In this document: piece after piece, positions 51,047-59,949 of the stretch
Position numbering within the stretch: the stretch's first letter is position 1
Layout of the letters: each line of letters opens with the position of its first letter
Source: Terriglobia bacterium
Lineage (GTDB): Bacteria; Acidobacteriota; Terriglobia; Bryobacterales; Bryobacteraceae
Direction: 5' to 3'
DNA: 64,000 nt
NCBI GenBank assembly: GCA_020073305.1
Contig: JAIQFK010000012.1
Location: forward strand, 62,001-126,000
Translations under genes and position numbers: made by a program
Notes under the pieces: model-generated
The model's input: only the letters and a program-made list of their open reading frames with translations
What the model was told of the DNA's origin: nothing
Database searches by the model: none

Positions 51047-52817
51047 GGCCGGCTGCAGGTTGTTCAGCGGACGCTGATTTGCGAAACGCCTCCGTCTTAA
51101 CCACTCCGGAACCTTCCTTGATCACGACCAGGTGATCGGCAGGAACCTTCGCCACCACTTCCTTTCCTCCGTTGGGCCAACGAATCTCGAGATCGGCTTC
51201 AGCGGCTTGCCCCAGCCCGAAGTGCAGCCGTAGATCACTGGCGGAATAGAAGCTGGATTGACTGAGCACTTCCTGCGCCTGCATCTTGCCGCCGTAACGG
51301 GCGATGACGCGCGCACCGATGGCGCTGCGGTTCGATTTGACTCCCAGCAACTTCACTTTCAGCCAGTGATTGTTGCCGGCCATGTCATTGCGCAGCAGAG
51401 ATGGCGGCTCGTTCATGTTGACCACCAGCATGTCGATGTCCCCGTCGTTGTCGAAATCGCCGAAGGCACAGCCGCGGCTCGCGTGCGGGGTTGACACTCC
51501 GGGGCCGGCCTGATCGATCAGTTCTTCAAACTTGCCATTGCCCAGGGCGCGAAAAACGATGCGTGGGGTGCGTAGAGGATAACTCGGCAGCTTAGCCTCG
51601 ACTTCCGGATACACGTTGCCGGTCACCAGGAAAAGGTCCGGCAGCCCATCGTTGTCCAGGTCGACGATGCCCGCGCCCCAGCCGATGTAGCGCGTCTCAA
51701 CGCCCAAACCGGCGCGAATGGTAACATCCTCGAAATTCCCTTTGCCTTCGTTGCGGTAGAGGATGTTGGTGTCATCGGCGAAGTGGGTCTTAAAGATATC
51801 GAGAATTCCGTCCAGATTGAAATCGCCGACGCCGATGCCCATGCCGGCCTGTTCCATGCCGTCCTCGTTGAGCGCCACGCCTGATTCCAGTCCGATATCG
51901 GTGAACGTCCCGTCGTGGTTGTTGCGGAATAGAAAGCTGGGAGTGGAATCGCACGCCACATAGATGTCCGGCCACCCGTCATTGTCGAAATCAGCGGCGA
52001 CGGCCGTCATGCCGTAACTTCCCTTGGCTTTGGCGATGCCTGACCGCTCGCTCACATCCGTAAAGGTGCCGTCTCCATTGTTGTGGTAAAGAGCCGGAAC
52101 CGCAGGCGGCAGCCCGCGCGGACCGCAGTTGACCGGCACACCCTTCCAGTTGCAGTTGCTGTTCTGTCCCGGCTTGGGGATGGATTGGAAATCGAAATCG
52201 AGGTAATTGGAAACAAACAGGTCGAGGCGGCCGTCACGATCGTAATCAATGAACGTGCAGCCGGAGCCCCATCGCTTCTCTTTGTGCAACAAACCGGCCT
52301 TTTCCGTGACGTCGGTAAACGTGCCATCGCCGTTGTTGCGATACAGCACGTTCTGTCCCCAGTAAGTCAGGAACAGATCGTCGAAGCCGTCGTTGTTGTA
52401 GTCACCGACGCAGACGGCCGACGCCCACCCTGTGCGGTGCAGGCCCGCCCGTTCGGTGATGTCGGTAAACGTGCCGTCACGATTGTTCTTGTACAACCGG
52501 TTGGTGCAGCCGTCCGGTGGACCCTCCAGCCGCGTGCCGCTCAGCAGAAAAATATCCAGCCATCCGTCGTTGTCGTAGTCGATGAAAGCGGCGCCGCAGC
52601 CCACGGTCTCGATGATGTACTGCTTGTGGTCCACGCCGCCGTAGATGACCGGCTCCCGCAAACCGGCGCTTTCCGCGACATCCACAATGTGCGCGTTAAA
52701 CGGCAGGCCGGAAGGTTTGCCGCGCGGCATCGGCTTTACGCCGCGAGAGGAGATGCCTTGCCCCCGCAGTCGCACCGCGCCAGCCGCCAGAAGAGCCAGA
52801 TAGTTTCGACGGGTCAT
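50997..52817 (-). CDS. CRTAC1/ASPIC-UnbV family secreted propeller protein
   Basis: The 606-residue secreted protein starts with a short signal ([20 protein letters not shown]). Its body is a beta-propeller of FG-GAP type repeats, each with a calcium-binding DxDxDG-like loop ([97 protein letters not shown]). The C-terminal ASPIC/UnbV domain reads [24 protein letters not shown]...[20 protein letters not shown]. The family is abundant in acidobacteria; role unknown, probably extracellular binding. Confidence 0.92.
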   Translation of the reverse strand: MTRRNYLALLAAGAVRLRGQGISSRGVKPMPRGKPSGLPFNAHIVDVAESAGLREPVIYGGVDHKQYIIETVGCGAAFIDYDNDGWLDIFLLSGTRLEGPPDGCTNRLYKNNRDGTFTDITERAGLHRTGWASAVCVGDYNNDGFDDLFLTYWGQNVLYRNNGDGTFTDVTEKAGLLHKEKRWGSGCTFIDYDRDGRLDLFVSNYLDFDFQSIPKPGQNSNCNWKGVPVNCGPRGLPPAVPALYHNNGDGTFTDVSERSGIAKAKGSYGMTAVAADFDNDGWPDIYVACDSTPSFLFRNNHDGTFTDIGLESGVALNEDGMEQAGMGIGVGDFNLDGILDIFKTHFADDTNILYRNEGKGNFEDVTIRAGLGVETRYIGWGAGIVDLDNDGLPDLFLVTGNVYPEVEAKLPSYPLRTPRIVFRALGNGKFEELIDQAGPGVSTPHASRGCAFGDFDNDGDIDMLVVNMNEPPSLLRNDMAGNNHWLKVKLLGVKSNRSAIGARVIARYGGKMQAQEVLSQSSFYSASDLRLHFGLGQAAEADLEIRWPNGGKEVVAKVPADHLVVIKEGSGVVKTEAFRKSASAEQPAAGLKPRDKAAAGSPRSAR

Positions 52818-52984
52818 GCACTACACAGTATATCGACCTCGCCGCAGAGGCCCGAGTGCGCGGGACTGCCGCAGAAAAAAGTGGCCCGGCTGCGGATCGC
52901 CGGGCCGAAGAAAAACAGTGGCAGATGAGTTGAAAGTATCAGCCCGCTGCCGAAAGAAAAATCGGGAAAAGTCCTGAGCTGCTG

Positions 52985-53296
52985 CTAAAAACTACTCGCC
53001 GTTGAAGCGGTTTTGCGATTGCAGATGGGTTGGTAATGCGCCAACAGTTGCTTGTGCCGGGCCAGCCGTTTCTTGTAGGGAAGAGGCTCGAAAACGAAAT
53101 GCTTCGGCTGCCATTGCAGAACGTAGGGCATCTGCCCGCTCAGGTAGTCGAGTAAGGCCTTGCGAATGTTGGATCTATGACCGATATACACCCATTTGCC
53201 CGGACTGCAAAGTCCGTAGACTCCGGACTCGTCCGGCGCATTGCGCATGACGCTGGTGCGGGTCAGCAGAAACCGTTCTGCGGTGGTCCATTCCAC
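52985..53296 (-). CDS. GIY-YIG-like small protein
   Basis: The 103-residue protein from GTG 53296 has the two diagnostic strands of GIY-YIG nucleases, SGVYGLCSPGKWVYIGHRSN, with the following conserved Arg (NIRKALLDYL). The catalytic downstream Glu/Asn of longer GIY-YIG enzymes is not clear, so it may be a binding domain only. The remainder (WQPKHFVFEPLPYKKRLARH) is basic. It is divergent from the DinB gene. Function unknown. Confidence 0.6.
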   Translation of the reverse strand: MEWTTAERFLLTRTSVMRNAPDESGVYGLCSPGKWVYIGHRSNIRKALLDYLSGQMPYVLQWQPKHFVFEPLPYKKRLARHKQLLAHYQPICNRKTASTASSF

Positions 53297-53385
53297 TGCA
53301 AGGCCTTAGTCTGCAGTGTAGCGTGCGACATCCGGAGGGCAGCAATCGGGAAAACACCCGACCTCTGTGATACACTTCCGTCCCT

Positions 53386-53877
53386 ATGAAAGGTTTGGCT
53401 GCGGTTCAAGACCATGCATTGCGCGAGCACCTTGTGTATCTTTTGAAGGGCGGCGGTGCGCATGTTCATTTCGACCAGTCGCTGGCGCGATTTCCCGTCT
53501 CACGGCGCGGAGCCAAACCCTCGGGGGCGCCCTACACCGCCTGGCAAATCGTGGAGCACATGCGCCTCGCACAGTGGGACATTCTGGAATTCAGCCGGAA
53601 TGCAGCCCATGTCTCTCCGCAATGGCCCGCCGGTTACTGGCCCCCATCGAGCATGCCTCCCACCGCCCGTGCATGGAACCAGAGCGTGCGCGCGTTCCGG
53701 ACGGATCTCGCGGCGATGATCGCGCTGGTCGAGAATCGCTCCACCGACTTGTTTGCGCGCATCCCGCACGGGGATGGGCAGACGGTGCTGCGGGAGGCGC
53801 TGCTGGTGGCAGATCACAATGCCTATCACCTGGGCCAACTGGTTTTGCTTCGCAAGCTGCTAAAAGCCTGGCCATAA
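53386..53877 (+). CDS. DinB-family four-helix metalloprotein
   Basis: The 163-residue protein belongs to the DinB/YfiT-like superfamily. The metal-binding histidines are one in the second helix ([16 protein letters not shown]) and two in the last ([19 protein letters not shown]); the sequence between is Trp/Pro rich ([18 protein letters not shown]). Relatives are thiol-dependent S-transferases or have no known function. It is followed 14 nt later by an NTF2-like gene in the same direction. Confidence 0.88.
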   Translation: MKGLAAVQDHALREHLVYLLKGGGAHVHFDQSLARFPVSRRGAKPSGAPYTAWQIVEHMRLAQWDILEFSRNAAHVSPQWPAGYWPPSSMPPTARAWNQSVRAFRTDLAAMIALVENRSTDLFARIPHGDGQTVLREALLVADHNAYHLGQLVLLRKLLKAWP

Positions 53878-53891
53878 CGGAACATACTTTT

Positions 53892-54386
53892 ATGCACGCA
53901 CCCGATCTTGCTCAACTGTGGGAAGAGCACACCGCTCACGAATTCTCGACCCGCGATACCGATCGCACGCTCGGCACGATGGTGGACGATGCCTATGTCA
54001 ACCATGTGCCGGTCATGACCGGGGGGCGGGGCAAGGCTGAACTATACCGGTTTTACTCCACGGATTTCATCCCCAAAATGCCCCCGGACACCCGGCTGAC
54101 GCCCGTTTCGCGCACGATAGGTGAAGATCAGCTCGTAGACGAAATCATCTTCTCGTTCACGCACACGCACGAGATGCCGTGGATGCTGCCCGGCGTAGCG
54201 CCGACCAACAAACACGTGGAAGTGCCGCTGGTGGTCATCGTGAAATTTCGCAACGGGAAACTGGCGCACGAACACATTTACTGGGACCAGGCTTCGGTCC
54301 TCAAGCAGATTGGCCTGCTCCGCGATCCGGCGCTGCCTGTTTTCGGCGCCGAAACCGCTCACAAGGTACTGAATCCCTCCCGGTAG
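53892..54386 (+). CDS. SnoaL/NTF2-like protein
   Basis: The 164-residue protein from ATG 53892 has the cone-shaped NTF2/SnoaL fold pattern: an N-terminal helix (LAQLWEEHTAHEFSTRDTDR), TMVDDAYVNHVPVMTGGRGK, LYRFYSTDFIPKMP, DEIIFSFTHTHEMPWMLPG, and VPLVVIVKFRNGKLAHEHIYWDQASVL. This is a ligand-binding or small-molecule-isomerising fold; the substrate is unknown. It is probably cotranscribed with the DinB gene. Confidence 0.85.
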   Translation: MHAPDLAQLWEEHTAHEFSTRDTDRTLGTMVDDAYVNHVPVMTGGRGKAELYRFYSTDFIPKMPPDTRLTPVSRTIGEDQLVDEIIFSFTHTHEMPWMLPGVAPTNKHVEVPLVVIVKFRNGKLAHEHIYWDQASVLKQIGLLRDPALPVFGAETAHKVLNPSR

Positions 54387-54407
54387 CACACGCGTGGAAG
54401 CAAGCCT

Positions 54408-55808
54408 TCATTCGACGGTAATGGGTCCCAAATCATACCAGCCGTCGCTCTGGCGGCCCTCGATGGCAAGACGAATCACCGGTTGAAGCGTTCGCGCGTC
54501 GAGCAGCGCCAGGCGAAGCATATACGGACCCGGCTTTAGATCATCGGGTATGTAGAGCGTGTCCTCGAAGACCGCATCTCCGGGCAGCCACTTGCGCACG
54601 TCGGCGCTAGTCCGAATGGCGCCGCCCCCGGCGGGCGAGCGTAATTCGAAGGCCATGACCGTATCGCGATACACGGGCGCCACGCCGGCATTGAACCACC
54701 ACATACGGAACAACGCCATCCGGCCCGCATGCACGCTCCGCGGATATTCGAGCTTCCGCAGGACGAAACGGTAGCCGATCTTTTTTTGAAACTCTTCGAA
54801 TTGGGCTTTCCACTCGACGGGGATCGCGGATGATTTGATATTGATCGAGGTCGCGTGCCAGCGCAGCGCCTGGTCGAAGATATAGTTCAGATCAAACCCA
54901 TTCTGTTTCCAGTCAGCCGGGACTCCGCAGGTTTCGAGCGAAACCGGACTCTGCCGCCAAACATCTTCGGCGTGCGCCTTCACCACCTGCTGGGGGTACA
55001 GATCGACCATGTGGGCGAAGTTTCGGCCCGGGCGGCCCATGTCGCCCCAACAGTCCAGCCGCCAACCCGCGCCGTGATGCACGCCGTAATCGAGCGCCCG
55101 CAGTTCGTCGAAGTTCATCAGCAGAGGCGTGCGGCGGAATGCGGCGAAATATTGATCGATGAGTTCCTTCTGGATTGGCCACTCGGGCGGATACGGCCCC
55201 CAGCCCTCGCCCCAGTAGCCGAACGTTGAGATGTCCACTGTATCCAGGTAGGGGTGGCCATCGTAACGCTGGCCTGCGCCCGCCACCACTTCCCCCCAAG
55301 CCTTCACAAAGAGTGGATCACTCGAGTCGGGCGACCAGATAGCGCCGTCTTTGTCTTCGGGCTTATTGGCGCGGCGCGCTCCGGAACGGTGATACCACTC
55401 CGGCAGCGGGTGCTGCTGATCGTACGGCATCAGGCGGAATGTAACGGTCTGGTGGTGCTCGCGCGCTTCGTCCAGCGCCAGATCAATCGCTTCCCAGTGA
55501 TATTTACCGCGTTCCGGCTCGATCTGCGACCAGAACCAGCGAAGGTACGCGATCGAGGTGTCTGGAAAGTCCGGTTTGACGTCGGCGGCGGGCAGTTTCG
55601 ACGTTGGCCCTTGCTCCGACCATTTCCGGCCGGGGTTAATCGCGTCGCCATTAAAACGCTGGAAGGTCGTGATGCCCATACCCGGATTCACGAGCAGGTC
55701 GTGAATCTCGCGCGGCCGCACGACGACCGTTTCCGACTGCGCCCACAGGCAAAGCGCCGCAAGCGGAAACAACGCTCCTGGCTTCGAAAGGCTTTGAAAG
55801 TGCGGCAT
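54408..55808 (-). CDS. Secreted DUF4832/glycoside-hydrolase-like protein
   Basis: The 466-residue secreted protein (ATG 55808, signal LSKPGALFPLAALCLWAQSE) has a TIM-barrel-like front reminiscent of GH42-type domains: NPGMGITTFQRFNGD, TSIAYLRWFWSQIEPERGKYHWEAID, TFRLMPYD, DTVDISTFGYWGEG and LLMNFDELRALDYG. The C-terminal 130 residues match DUF4832 (MALFRMWWFNAGVAPVYRDTVMAFELRS...PGPYMLRLALLD). Polysaccharide degradation is plausible; catalytic acids are not certain. It is convergent with the NTF2 gene. Confidence 0.8.
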   Translation of the reverse strand: MPHFQSLSKPGALFPLAALCLWAQSETVVVRPREIHDLLVNPGMGITTFQRFNGDAINPGRKWSEQGPTSKLPAADVKPDFPDTSIAYLRWFWSQIEPERGKYHWEAIDLALDEAREHHQTVTFRLMPYDQQHPLPEWYHRSGARRANKPEDKDGAIWSPDSSDPLFVKAWGEVVAGAGQRYDGHPYLDTVDISTFGYWGEGWGPYPPEWPIQKELIDQYFAAFRRTPLLMNFDELRALDYGVHHGAGWRLDCWGDMGRPGRNFAHMVDLYPQQVVKAHAEDVWRQSPVSLETCGVPADWKQNGFDLNYIFDQALRWHATSINIKSSAIPVEWKAQFEEFQKKIGYRFVLRKLEYPRSVHAGRMALFRMWWFNAGVAPVYRDTVMAFELRSPAGGGAIRTSADVRKWLPGDAVFEDTLYIPDDLKPGPYMLRLALLDARTLQPVIRLAIEGRQSDGWYDLGPITVE

Positions 55809-56001
55809 CCCGACTTGAAAGATATCACAGGTCAACGGTGCGGTCAGCCCTGAACCAAGCGCTCCAGCACGCGGACTTCAGGAACGGCCTTGTCAATTGC
55901 GCCCGGCACTGCTACGATCAAATTCCCCAGAGACCCCGCAATGCCGGGTTCGGCCACTAGAAGTCTATGAGACGAACTTGCTTATCGGCAATGGGCGGAA
56001 G

Positions 56002-58365
56002 ATGAATCAACCGGACGCACCCAGCGCCCCCAGCGAAAACCAAACTGACGTAGCGCCGGCGGTTCAGGCGTCGCTGACGCAAGCCATCCTGGACAGCATG
56101 CGCGACGGCGTCACCGTTGCGGATCAGAATGGCACATTCGTGCTGCGGAATGCGGCGGCCGAGCGTATCGCGGGCATCCTGCCGCAGCATACCTCAGCCG
56201 TCGAATGGTCGCGCGCCCTTGGCGTGTGCCTTGCGGATGGCGTCACTCTGCTGGCGGAAGACCAGTCGCCGGTGTTGCGGGCATGCCATGGGGAAACGGT
56301 CGATCCCATAGAGCTATTCGTGAAGCATCCTCAAGCGCCTGACGGGAAATGGATGAGTGTCACGGCGCGGCCGGTTCCGGATGAGAAAGGCGCGCCCCAG
56401 GGCGCCATCTGCATTTATCGCGACATCACCGAGCGTAAGCACTCCGAGCAGGCGTTGCGCGCTTCCGAAGCCCGTTACCGGCTGTTGTTCGAAGCGAATC
56501 TCGCAGGCATTCTGCGCACCACCATCGAGGGCCGCGTCCTGGAATGCAACGAGGCCTTTGCCCGGATGCTCGGCTACAACTCCCGCGCGGAAGTAGCCGC
56601 GCTCCAAGCGCACCAGTTCTACTACCGTCCGACGGATCGCGATGAGATTCTGGCGCGTCTGCAGGAACTGAGGGCTCTCACCCAGCAGGAGATCTGTTAC
56701 CGGCGAAGAGATGGCGGCCCGGTCTGGACCCTGGCCAACCTGAGTCTGGTGGAATCAACGGAGGAAGGGGGCGGTCCCACCATCGTCGGGACCACGGTCG
56801 ACATTAGCGAGCGAAAACGGTCCAAAGAAGAGTTGCGTGAGAGCCAGCAGCGGTTCGCAGCGTTTATGCGGCACCTGCCCGGCGTGGCCTTCATGAAAAA
56901 TCGCCAGGGCCAGTACGTCTTTTACAACGAGGCGGCCCAAGGCTTATTCCACCTGGATCCGGACGACTTCTTAGGGAAAACCGACCACGACGCGTGGCCG
57001 GAGGAGTATGCGAATCGATTTGTGGCCAATGACCTCGAGGTTGTCCGCACGAAGACGCTGGCGGAGAACGTGGAGCCCATCCCGCACAAACACGGTGTGC
57101 ATCAGTGGCTGATCTATCGATTTCCCATTCTGGATGAGAGTGAGGAGGTGCAGTTCATTGGCGGCGTCGGCATCGACATCACGGAGCGCCGCCAGCTCGA
57201 GGACCAGCTTCGCCAGTCGCAAAAGATGGAAGCGGTCGGACGGCTGGCCGGCGGCGTCGCGCACGATTTCAACAATCTGCTCACCGTCATATCCGGATAT
57301 GGCCACATGATCCTCCGCGACCTGCCCGGCGAAGATCCCCTGCACAGTTGCGTGGAAGAGGTATTGAAGGCGGCCAGCCGCGCCACCAGCCTCACCAACC
57401 AACTCCTGGCGTTCAGCCGCCGCCAGGTGATCCAGCCGAAAGTGCTCGACCTGAATGTTCTGGTGGCGAATATGGATCGCATGCTGCGCCGTGTTATCGG
57501 CGAGCACATCGAGCTCGAAACCGTACTCAGCCCCGGCCTCGGTAGTGTGCGGGCCGATGCCGGCCAACTGGAGCAGGTGATCATCAACCTGGCAGTCAAT
57601 GCCCGCGATGCCATGGCCGAGGGGGGCAGGCTTTCGATCCGGACCAGCAACGTGGAAGTCGCGCGCTCTTCCAGGCCGCATGCCGATGTGCGACCCGGTT
57701 CTTATGTTAACCTCACCGTCTCCGACACCGGAAAAGGGATGGACGCCGAGATCATGGTCCATCTTTTCGAGCCGTTCTACACCTCGAAAGAGACCGGAAA
57801 AGGAACCGGACTGGGACTTTCTACGGTCTACGGGATCGTGAAGCAGAGCGGCGGAGACATCGTCGTCGAGAGCAAACCGGGCAGCGGCGCAACCTTCACC
57901 ATCTACTTCCCCAGAATTGGCGACCCCGCTCAAATCGCACCGCCGCTCGACGCCCAGCCCGCGGTGCGCGCGGGAACCGAAACGATCCTGCTGGTGGAAG
58001 ACGAGCTCGGCGTGCGCCAGCTCGTGTGCGAGATGATGCGACGGCTGGGTTACCAAATTCTGCCGGCCAGCGGCGGTGCGGAAGCCATTCGTTTGATCGA
58101 GCAGCACCGGGGCTCCATCGATTTGCTGGTGACGGACGTCATCATGCCCCAGATGAGCGGCCGCGAGTTGGCGCAACGCCTCAAGCTGCTGCAACCTTCA
58201 TTGAAGGTGCTCTACATCTCCGGTTACACCGACGATATGCTCGCCCACCACGGCGTGCTCGAATCCAATGTGTTTCTTTTGCAGAAACCATTTGCGCCGG
58301 ATGAACTCGCAAAAAAGCTACGCGAGGTGCTGGACACCCCGGCGACGAGAAGCGCGGAGGCGTAA
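56002..58365 (+). CDS. Soluble hybrid sensor histidine kinase 2 (three PAS domains)
   Basis: The 787-residue cytoplasmic protein starts at ATG 56002 (GGCGGAAG upstream). In order it has PAS 1 (about 25-145), PAS 2 (150-275), PAS 3 (285-400), HisKA with the phospho-histidine in GRLAGGVAHDFNNLLT, the ATP-binding domain (NLAVNARDAMAEGG, SDTGKGMDAE, GKGTGLGLSTVYG) and a C-terminal receiver with the phospho-Asp in LLVTDVIMP. It is paralogous to the kinase at 46066 from HisKA onward but has no membrane segments, so it senses an internal signal. No response-regulator gene is adjacent. Confidence 0.92.
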   Translation: MNQPDAPSAPSENQTDVAPAVQASLTQAILDSMRDGVTVADQNGTFVLRNAAAERIAGILPQHTSAVEWSRALGVCLADGVTLLAEDQSPVLRACHGETVDPIELFVKHPQAPDGKWMSVTARPVPDEKGAPQGAICIYRDITERKHSEQALRASEARYRLLFEANLAGILRTTIEGRVLECNEAFARMLGYNSRAEVAALQAHQFYYRPTDRDEILARLQELRALTQQEICYRRRDGGPVWTLANLSLVESTEEGGGPTIVGTTVDISERKRSKEELRESQQRFAAFMRHLPGVAFMKNRQGQYVFYNEAAQGLFHLDPDDFLGKTDHDAWPEEYANRFVANDLEVVRTKTLAENVEPIPHKHGVHQWLIYRFPILDESEEVQFIGGVGIDITERRQLEDQLRQSQKMEAVGRLAGGVAHDFNNLLTVISGYGHMILRDLPGEDPLHSCVEEVLKAASRATSLTNQLLAFSRRQVIQPKVLDLNVLVANMDRMLRRVIGEHIELETVLSPGLGSVRADAGQLEQVIINLAVNARDAMAEGGRLSIRTSNVEVARSSRPHADVRPGSYVNLTVSDTGKGMDAEIMVHLFEPFYTSKETGKGTGLGLSTVYGIVKQSGGDIVVESKPGSGATFTIYFPRIGDPAQIAPPLDAQPAVRAGTETILLVEDELGVRQLVCEMMRRLGYQILPASGGAEAIRLIEQHRGSIDLLVTDVIMPQMSGRELAQRLKLLQPSLKVLYISGYTDDMLAHHGVLESNVFLLQKPFAPDELAKKLREVLDTPATRSAEA

Positions 58366-58369
58366 AGGC

Positions 58370-58427
58370 AGGTACCAGGTGCCAGGTTCCAGGTATTAGC
58401 AAGCTAAAACCTAACACCTAAAACCTA
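58370..58427. repeat. Inverted AGGTNYY heptamer arrays without a gene between them
   Basis: On the plus strand AGGTACC, AGGTGCC, AGGTTCC, AGGTATT follow each other (58370-58399), then after four bases the same unit appears on the opposite strand three times (58404-58427). The arrays point at each other like those around 32931-33370 but enclose nothing. They fill the gap between two convergent genes, and the stop codon of the minus-strand gene is within the right array. A long hairpin could form. Confidence 0.8.
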
Positions 58428-59102
58428 CTTGATCTTCGTTCTGGCGTCTTCAAGAATTCGCTTGGCCCTGGAGGGATTGTATACGCCGCAGGAGCAGAAG
58501 CGGGCCATGTAGGTGACGGCCTGGTCGGGCGTACGGCGGCCCTCTTTCACCCAGTCGACCATCTTCTTGGCGAGGCTGGTCGAGATCATGCCGTGGCCGC
58601 ACATGGTGGTCAGCATCAGAATCTGGCTGTTAGGAAGCTTCTCGGTCTTGCCTTCGAAGCCCAGCGAATAACCCACGCTGTGGCGGGGAATACCGGCGGC
58701 GTGGCAGCACTGCTCGGCGCCGTCGATCGAAGTGGAAACGTTGATGCACAGGCCGAGGTCAGCCTGCTTCACGGTCTTGAGGAAGTCTTCCGCGGCCACG
58801 CGATTGTCGAAAACGGCCGCTACCGTCGTGGGCGTGTCCACGCCGTCGATCACCGCGCGGAAATCGGGTGTCATGTCACGCTTCCAGTGCGCCGTGGGAT
58901 TCATGTGGCGCGACGGCCGCAAGGCCCCGCCATGGATGGCGTCGCCCAGGTTTACCGGCTTGAACGGCACGGCCATTTCCAAAAATTTCTTCAGTTTGGG
59001 AACGCTGCCCTTGTCGTTCTTGCCGCGGCTCGGGATCGCAAAGACCACGTAATCGTCGTAAAAGCTGGCGGCATCGCCGTAGCGGTGTAGGGTGTTCGTC
59101 AT
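58425..59102 (-). CDS. Cys-rich protein of unknown function, partner of the dicluster ferredoxin
   Basis: The 225-residue soluble protein has no motif I can name but shows several conserved-looking cysteine groups: LGLCINVSTSIDGAEQCCHA, MLTTMCGHGMIS and YMARFCSCGVYNPSRA. It could hold an iron-sulfur cluster or use thiols. It begins inside the stop of the ferredoxin gene (ATGA overlap at 59099-59102), so the two are produced in fixed proportion and probably form a complex. Last gene of the six-gene operon. Confidence 0.7.
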   Translation of the reverse strand: MTNTLHRYGDAASFYDDYVVFAIPSRGKNDKGSVPKLKKFLEMAVPFKPVNLGDAIHGGALRPSRHMNPTAHWKRDMTPDFRAVIDGVDTPTTVAAVFDNRVAAEDFLKTVKQADLGLCINVSTSIDGAEQCCHAAGIPRHSVGYSLGFEGKTEKLPNSQILMLTTMCGHGMISTSLAKKMVDWVKEGRRTPDQAVTYMARFCSCGVYNPSRAKRILEDARTKIK

Positions 59103-59941
59103 CGGCTCATTCCCACCGGATCCCGTTTCTCCTCTTCTGGGTTCGTAATCCGGCCGAGTCCGGCGTTGGTCTTGGCTCGTTCCAGTCTGTATCCCAAGCG
59201 CTCCAGAATCGGCGCCACAACATTCTCGTCACCGTTCTCGTCGCAGCGGGCGCCCACGCCCAGCGCGATCACCGTATCGACCTGTCGCTCCACGTCGCGC
59301 ACCAGACGAATGATCTCCTCGGTGCGCTCCGCCGGGACTTTGATCTCGACAATCGCCGAAAGGATCTTCTCGCCCAGAATATCCTCGCGCAGCGTGCCGG
59401 TGGCGACGTCGGTCATCAGGGACGTAATGGGGTTCTTTTTCTCGAACGCCACGCCCGTCTTCGCCAGGGCCCAAGTCATCTTCTGAATCTCGTGAAACCA
59501 TACGCCCACGCCGGGACGACCGAACTCGATGGTGAAACCCACCTCACCCTTTCGCACGCGCCCGGTGACGTCGTTGGTCTTGACTTCCTCGGTGCCCCGC
59601 CCTTGCACACCTGTGGATTCGTGTGGCACACGCGGATCGGAGAAAGCGCGCCGAACCACGCGCGGCCATTGCAGATCTTCGGGATCGAACGCCGCCGTCG
59701 GGCAGACATCCGGCTCGGGATCGAAGCGCAGGCGGACCAACTGAAACATCTTTCGCAGCGTGCGCACCAGCGTAGGATTCAGATGCTCCTGGCTCAGCCC
59801 GTTGAAGCAGGCGTAGCACTCCACGCACTCGTTGCGGTCAACCGTGGCGCGCTTGATCGCAGGGTCGATGTAGATGGCCCCCATGGGGCAGACGTAGGTG
59901 CAGTTTCCGCAGGCAACGCATTTATCCGGGTTGATTCTCAT
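59099..59941 (-). CDS. Dicluster ferredoxin-like protein with C-terminal PII-like domain
   Basis: The 280-residue protein opens with two 4Fe-4S motifs: CVACGNCTYVCPMGAIYI (complete), and CVECYAC in the second, whose fourth cysteine (DVCPTAAF) follows only after 34 residues instead of the usual three. The remainder has GFTIEFGRPGVGVWFHEIQK, LMTDVATGTLREDILGEKIL and AIVEIKVPAERTEEIIRLVRDVE, a ferredoxin-like/PII-type alpha-beta part. An electron carrier or iron-sulfur subunit of an undescribed oxidoreductase is likely. ATG 59941 is chosen; it lies 8 nt after the MFS stop. Confidence 0.8.
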   Translation of the reverse strand: MRINPDKCVACGNCTYVCPMGAIYIDPAIKRATVDRNECVECYACFNGLSQEHLNPTLVRTLRKMFQLVRLRFDPEPDVCPTAAFDPEDLQWPRVVRRAFSDPRVPHESTGVQGRGTEEVKTNDVTGRVRKGEVGFTIEFGRPGVGVWFHEIQKMTWALAKTGVAFEKKNPITSLMTDVATGTLREDILGEKILSAIVEIKVPAERTEEIIRLVRDVERQVDTVIALGVGARCDENGDENVVAPILERLGYRLERAKTNAGLGRITNPEEEKRDPVGMSR

Positions 59942-59949
59942 CCGTCCAC

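Noticed and set aside
56971-58194. 407-codon open frame on the minus strand
   Set aside because: It is antisense to hybrid kinase 2, whose domains are unmistakable; similar shadow frames occur behind the other kinase.
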